From Pontibacter vulgaris (lineage in GTDB: Bacteria; Bacteroidota; Bacteroidia; Cytophagales; Hymenobacteraceae), in contig NZ_JAJVDH010000005.1 in the NCBI RefSeq assembly GCF_022758145.1, positions 372,001 to 436,000 on the forward strand: a DNA stretch of 64,000 bases. The letters are read 5' to 3'. The translations under genes and the position numbers were made by a program. Position 1 is the stretch's first letter. Each line of letters starts with the position of its first letter. The notes beneath the pieces are model-generated. The model was not told where the DNA came from, ran no database searches, and saw only the letters and a program-made list of their open reading frames with translations. Positions 61,918 to 64,000 of this stretch are shown here, piece by piece.

Positions 61918-62373
61918 ATGCCAAACGCGATGAAAAAAATAGCCTTATTCTTAAGTATACTTTGCCTGTTGGCTTCCTGTGCAAGCGAAACAGATTCTAT
62001 TCCGTTTGAAGTGCATGAGCAACTCCCCAAAGGTGAACTGGCCCTCAATGACGGCAAAAAATGGGCAGCCGACAGTGCCACGGCTATAAACATGGCAGGT
62101 ATAGATATGCTCTTGCAAAGCTTTGCGCAACAGCCCGAAAATGAATCTCTGGAAGCTTATAATGACCTTGGTAAAACGTTGCAGGGCGAATTGCAGAACC
62201 TGTTTGCGGCATGCACAATGAAAGGGGCCGCACATGATATGTTGCATACTTTACTGTTGCCCATAGCTGAAGATGTGCAGTTGCTAAATGAGAGTAAAGA
62301 TGACGTAGAAGCTGCCGCTGCCTACGAACGCATAAAAGAGAGAGTGGCACTGTACCCAAATTATTTTCAATAG
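61918..62373 (+). CDS. Small predicted lipoprotein, unknown function
   Basis: The 151-aa product has a lipoprotein signal (MKKIALFLSILCLLASCAS) with lipobox LASC. The mature part is helical and acidic, with ATAINMAGIDMLLQSF and repeated helices but no known domain. GAGAAGA before ATG 61918 decides the start; TTG at 61903 and ATG 61930 are less likely. The gene lies 6 bp before the polytopic membrane protein gene, so they form an operon driven by the Fnr-like promoter. Confidence 0.75.
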   Translation: MPNAMKKIALFLSILCLLASCASETDSIPFEVHEQLPKGELALNDGKKWAADSATAINMAGIDMLLQSFAQQPENESLEAYNDLGKTLQGELQNLFAACTMKGAAHDMLHTLLLPIAEDVQLLNESKDDVEAAAAYERIKERVALYPNYFQ

Positions 62374-62379
62374 TTACTG

Positions 62380-63705
62380 ATGCAGCCTGTACAGGAAAAT
62401 ATTTACAAGTATAAAGCTACTGCTGCAAGCCTACGATGGGTGCAGGTAGCGCTCTTTAATTTTGTTCTGATAGGTGCTTTGGGCCTGATGCTGCGCTGGA
62501 CTTTTGTAGCCCCGGTTGCGGGAGTAAACTATAAATTCCTGTTACACGCGCACTCGCATGTGGCGCTGCTTGGGTGGCTTTACCCGGCACTTTTTATTGC
62601 ACTATTGCATGCGTACTTACCAGCAGATGTACAGAGCAAGAAAACATATACCTGGCAATTCTGGCTGTCGCAGGGGGCGGTGCTGGGCATGTTGCTGAGC
62701 TTTCCGGTGCAGGGCTATGGGGCAGTTTCCATTACTTTTTCTACGGCGCACATCCTGCTCACTTACTGGTTTATTTACCGTTTCCTGAAAGATGCCAAAG
62801 CTGCAAAAGTAAGTTCCGGTAACTATAGTTTGTCGTTCCGGTTTGTAAAGGCTGCTTTGTTTTTCCTGGCGCTGTCGTCGTTGGGGCCCTGGAGTATGGG
62901 GCCGATCATGGCGACAGGCAACAGCTTTACCGAATTATACTACAATGCCATTTATTTCTACCTGCATTTTCTGTACAACGGCTGGCTAACTTTTGCTGTG
63001 CTGGGTTTACTTTTCTGGTTACTCGAGAAGTATAAGATCAGCTTTAATGCAAAGTATAGTTTGCTGTTTTTCAGGTTGATGTTTTGGGCCTGTTTGCCTG
63101 CTTACCTGCTGTCTGTGCTATGGATAAAACCGGATGCTATCGTTTACTTTTTAGGTGGAGCCGCAGCGTTGACTCAGGTAATTTCTTTAGCTATTCTGGT
63201 GTTTATACTTTGGCCGATATGTAAGCAATTGCTGGGTTTATTTGGCAACTGGGCTCGGGCCATACTTATACTTGCAGCTACCGCTTTTATACTTAAAACC
63301 CTGATGCAGTTCGCTACCGCACTTCCGTACATGGCCGACCTGGCGTATCAATTGCGCAACTTCATAATCGGTTATCTGCACCTGGTGCTTATCGGGTTCG
63401 TCAGCTTTTTTATACTTGCTTTTTTCGTGCAGCAGGGTTGGCTCAGCTTTAAATCAACTATTAGTCGGTGGGGGATAGGACTGTTTATACTTGGCTTTTT
63501 CAGTAGTGAGGTGCTGCTCTTTTTGCAGGGCATTTTTTACTGGGCCGGACTAGGAGCAATACCAAACTATCACACATTATTATTTGCAGTAAGTATACTT
63601 TTACCAGTTGGTTTGATCCTGTTCTTTATCTCGCAGCTCAGCAGTAAGCATAGTATAGATCAGGAAGCTGTACAAGAATCAGAATTTGAGTTGAGGAAAG
63701 TATAA
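62380..63705 (+). CDS. Polytopic His-rich membrane protein, haem-copper-oxidase/NnrS-like in layout
   Basis: The 441-aa protein has about twelve helices. His residues cluster inside helices: LLHAHSHVALLGWLYPALF (His56, 58, 60), FSTAHILLTYW, FYLHFLYNGWLTF and IGYLHLVLIGFVSFF. Membrane-embedded His pairs of this kind bind haem or copper in oxidases, NO reductases and NnrS (which has HAHEM). I cannot place it in a named family with confidence. It shares a Fnr-type promoter with the preceding lipoprotein gene, and a role in NO or low-O2 respiration is inferred from this and from the position. Confidence 0.75.
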   Translation: MQPVQENIYKYKATAASLRWVQVALFNFVLIGALGLMLRWTFVAPVAGVNYKFLLHAHSHVALLGWLYPALFIALLHAYLPADVQSKKTYTWQFWLSQGAVLGMLLSFPVQGYGAVSITFSTAHILLTYWFIYRFLKDAKAAKVSSGNYSLSFRFVKAALFFLALSSLGPWSMGPIMATGNSFTELYYNAIYFYLHFLYNGWLTFAVLGLLFWLLEKYKISFNAKYSLLFFRLMFWACLPAYLLSVLWIKPDAIVYFLGGAAALTQVISLAILVFILWPICKQLLGLFGNWARAILILAATAFILKTLMQFATALPYMADLAYQLRNFIIGYLHLVLIGFVSFFILAFFVQQGWLSFKSTISRWGIGLFILGFFSSEVLLFLQGIFYWAGLGAIPNYHTLLFAVSILLPVGLILFFISQLSSKHSIDQEAVQESEFELRKV

Positions 63706-63737
63706 ATTGCATGACTTCCGAGCGTTTTTGAACCTCG

Positions 63738-63818
63738 GAGCGTCTTACATGCTAAGTAGGAAGACGCTCGTAGTAGCAGAGACCTGTCCCGAAAGCTTTC
63801 GGGAATGCTGCAAGGTCT
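63738..63818. repeat. Composite inverted-repeat element
   Basis: GAGCGTCTT (63738-63746) pairs with AAGACGCTC (63761-63769). A second hairpin has AGACCT (63780-63785) and AGGTCT (63813-63818) flanking the palindrome CCCGAAAGCTTTCGGG (63788-63803). The second can act as a terminator between the convergent flanking genes. GAGCGTCTT also occurs at 30727. Confidence 0.55.
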
Positions 63819-63829
63819 GTTACTTTTAC

Positions 63830-64000
63830 TTACAAATTTCCAAACATCTTAATCCCAAAGCTAAATAGTAAAACTACCTTTACCAGCTCGGCCCCAATGT
63901 AATAGAAATGCAAGGCAGACTTAGGCAATTCTGCTCCAGAGATTACCAACTCCGCTCGCTTGTCCATAGCAGGCAGTAGCCAGATAGTCTGTAGTAGCAG
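63830..64000 (-). CDS. C-terminal part of a membrane protein (runs off the right edge)
   Basis: The minus strand is open from the window edge to TAA at 63830-63832 and gives 56 residues ending LVKVVLLFSFGIKMFGNL. Two hydrophobic stretches (LLLQTIWLLPAM and the C-terminal helix) flank DKRAELVISGAELPKSALHFYYIG. It looks like the end of a small integral membrane protein; the family cannot be named from this fragment. Confidence 0.65.
   Translation of the reverse strand: MLLQTIWLLPAMDKRAELVISGAELPKSALHFYYIGAELVKVVLLFSFGIKMFGNL

Noticed and set aside
1..64000. CRISPR arrays, tRNA and rRNA genes, riboswitches, prophage or transposase genes
   Set aside because: None was found by reading the intergenic regions; a tool-based scan could still reveal a weak ncRNA.

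Overview
The window looks like a chromosomal stretch of an aerobic, facultatively respiring member of the Bacteroidetes, most likely the Hymenobacteraceae (Pontibacter-like). The assignment is an inference. It rests on the gene families present (a TonB receptor paired with a DUF4249 lipoprotein, a PE-ligase-polymerase LigD, a fused CcoNO, a clade II NosZ), on promoter -7 elements of the Bacteroidetes TAnnTTTG type, and on the extreme abundance of the word AAGTATA/TATACTT. No rRNA, tRNA, CRISPR array, phage or intact insertion sequence was seen.

Layout. 1-30,700 is mostly housekeeping and accessory metabolism: a partial M28 peptidase, a low-complexity protein, a nucleotidyltransferase/metallophosphoesterase pair, LigD, a desaturase, a CorA transporter, a TonB receptor with its lipoprotein, peptidases (M28, M13, PepD), a STAS protein, a YciE-type protein, a K+ channel, cyanophycinase, an ArnT-like transferase, a broken DoxX-like gene and a PAP2 phosphatase lacking its nucleophilic His. 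28,453-32,209 is an arsenic-resistance block (arsR, arsM, acr3, dinB, LMW-PTP-type arsenate reductase) interrupted by a 157-bp inverted-repeat element.

32,402-63,705 is a respiratory island: hemN, a CNB-domain protein, a Crp/Fnr regulator, the cbb3 oxidase genes (ccoI, ccoS, ccoNO, ccoQ, ccoP, ccoG, fixH, a SafE-like protein, a Usp), a quinol NO reductase operon, a divergent N2O reductase operon (cytochrome c, nosZ, a membrane protein, nosL, nosD, nosF, nosY), an orphan oxidase subunit I, an uncharacterised 606-aa protein coupled to a QueD/PTPS homologue, and a lipoprotein plus a His-rich polytopic membrane protein.

The strongest observation is regulatory. Six promoters in the respiratory island (hemN, ccoI, ccoNO, ccoG, the qNor operon and the nosZ operon) share the same layout: two TGA[C/T]-N4-[A/G]TCA palindromes whose starts are exactly 22 bp apart, then a -7 element starting exactly 35 bp after the start of the proximal palindrome. 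A seventh promoter, before the 61,918 gene, keeps one palindrome at the same 35-bp distance, and the CNB-domain gene has a 1-bp-shorter version. The qNor and nosZ operons share one pair of sites and fire in opposite directions. The Crp/Fnr protein at 34,549 is the obvious candidate regulator. The layout places the uncharacterised membrane protein at 62,380 in the same regulon as cbb3 oxidase, NO reductase and N2O reductase.
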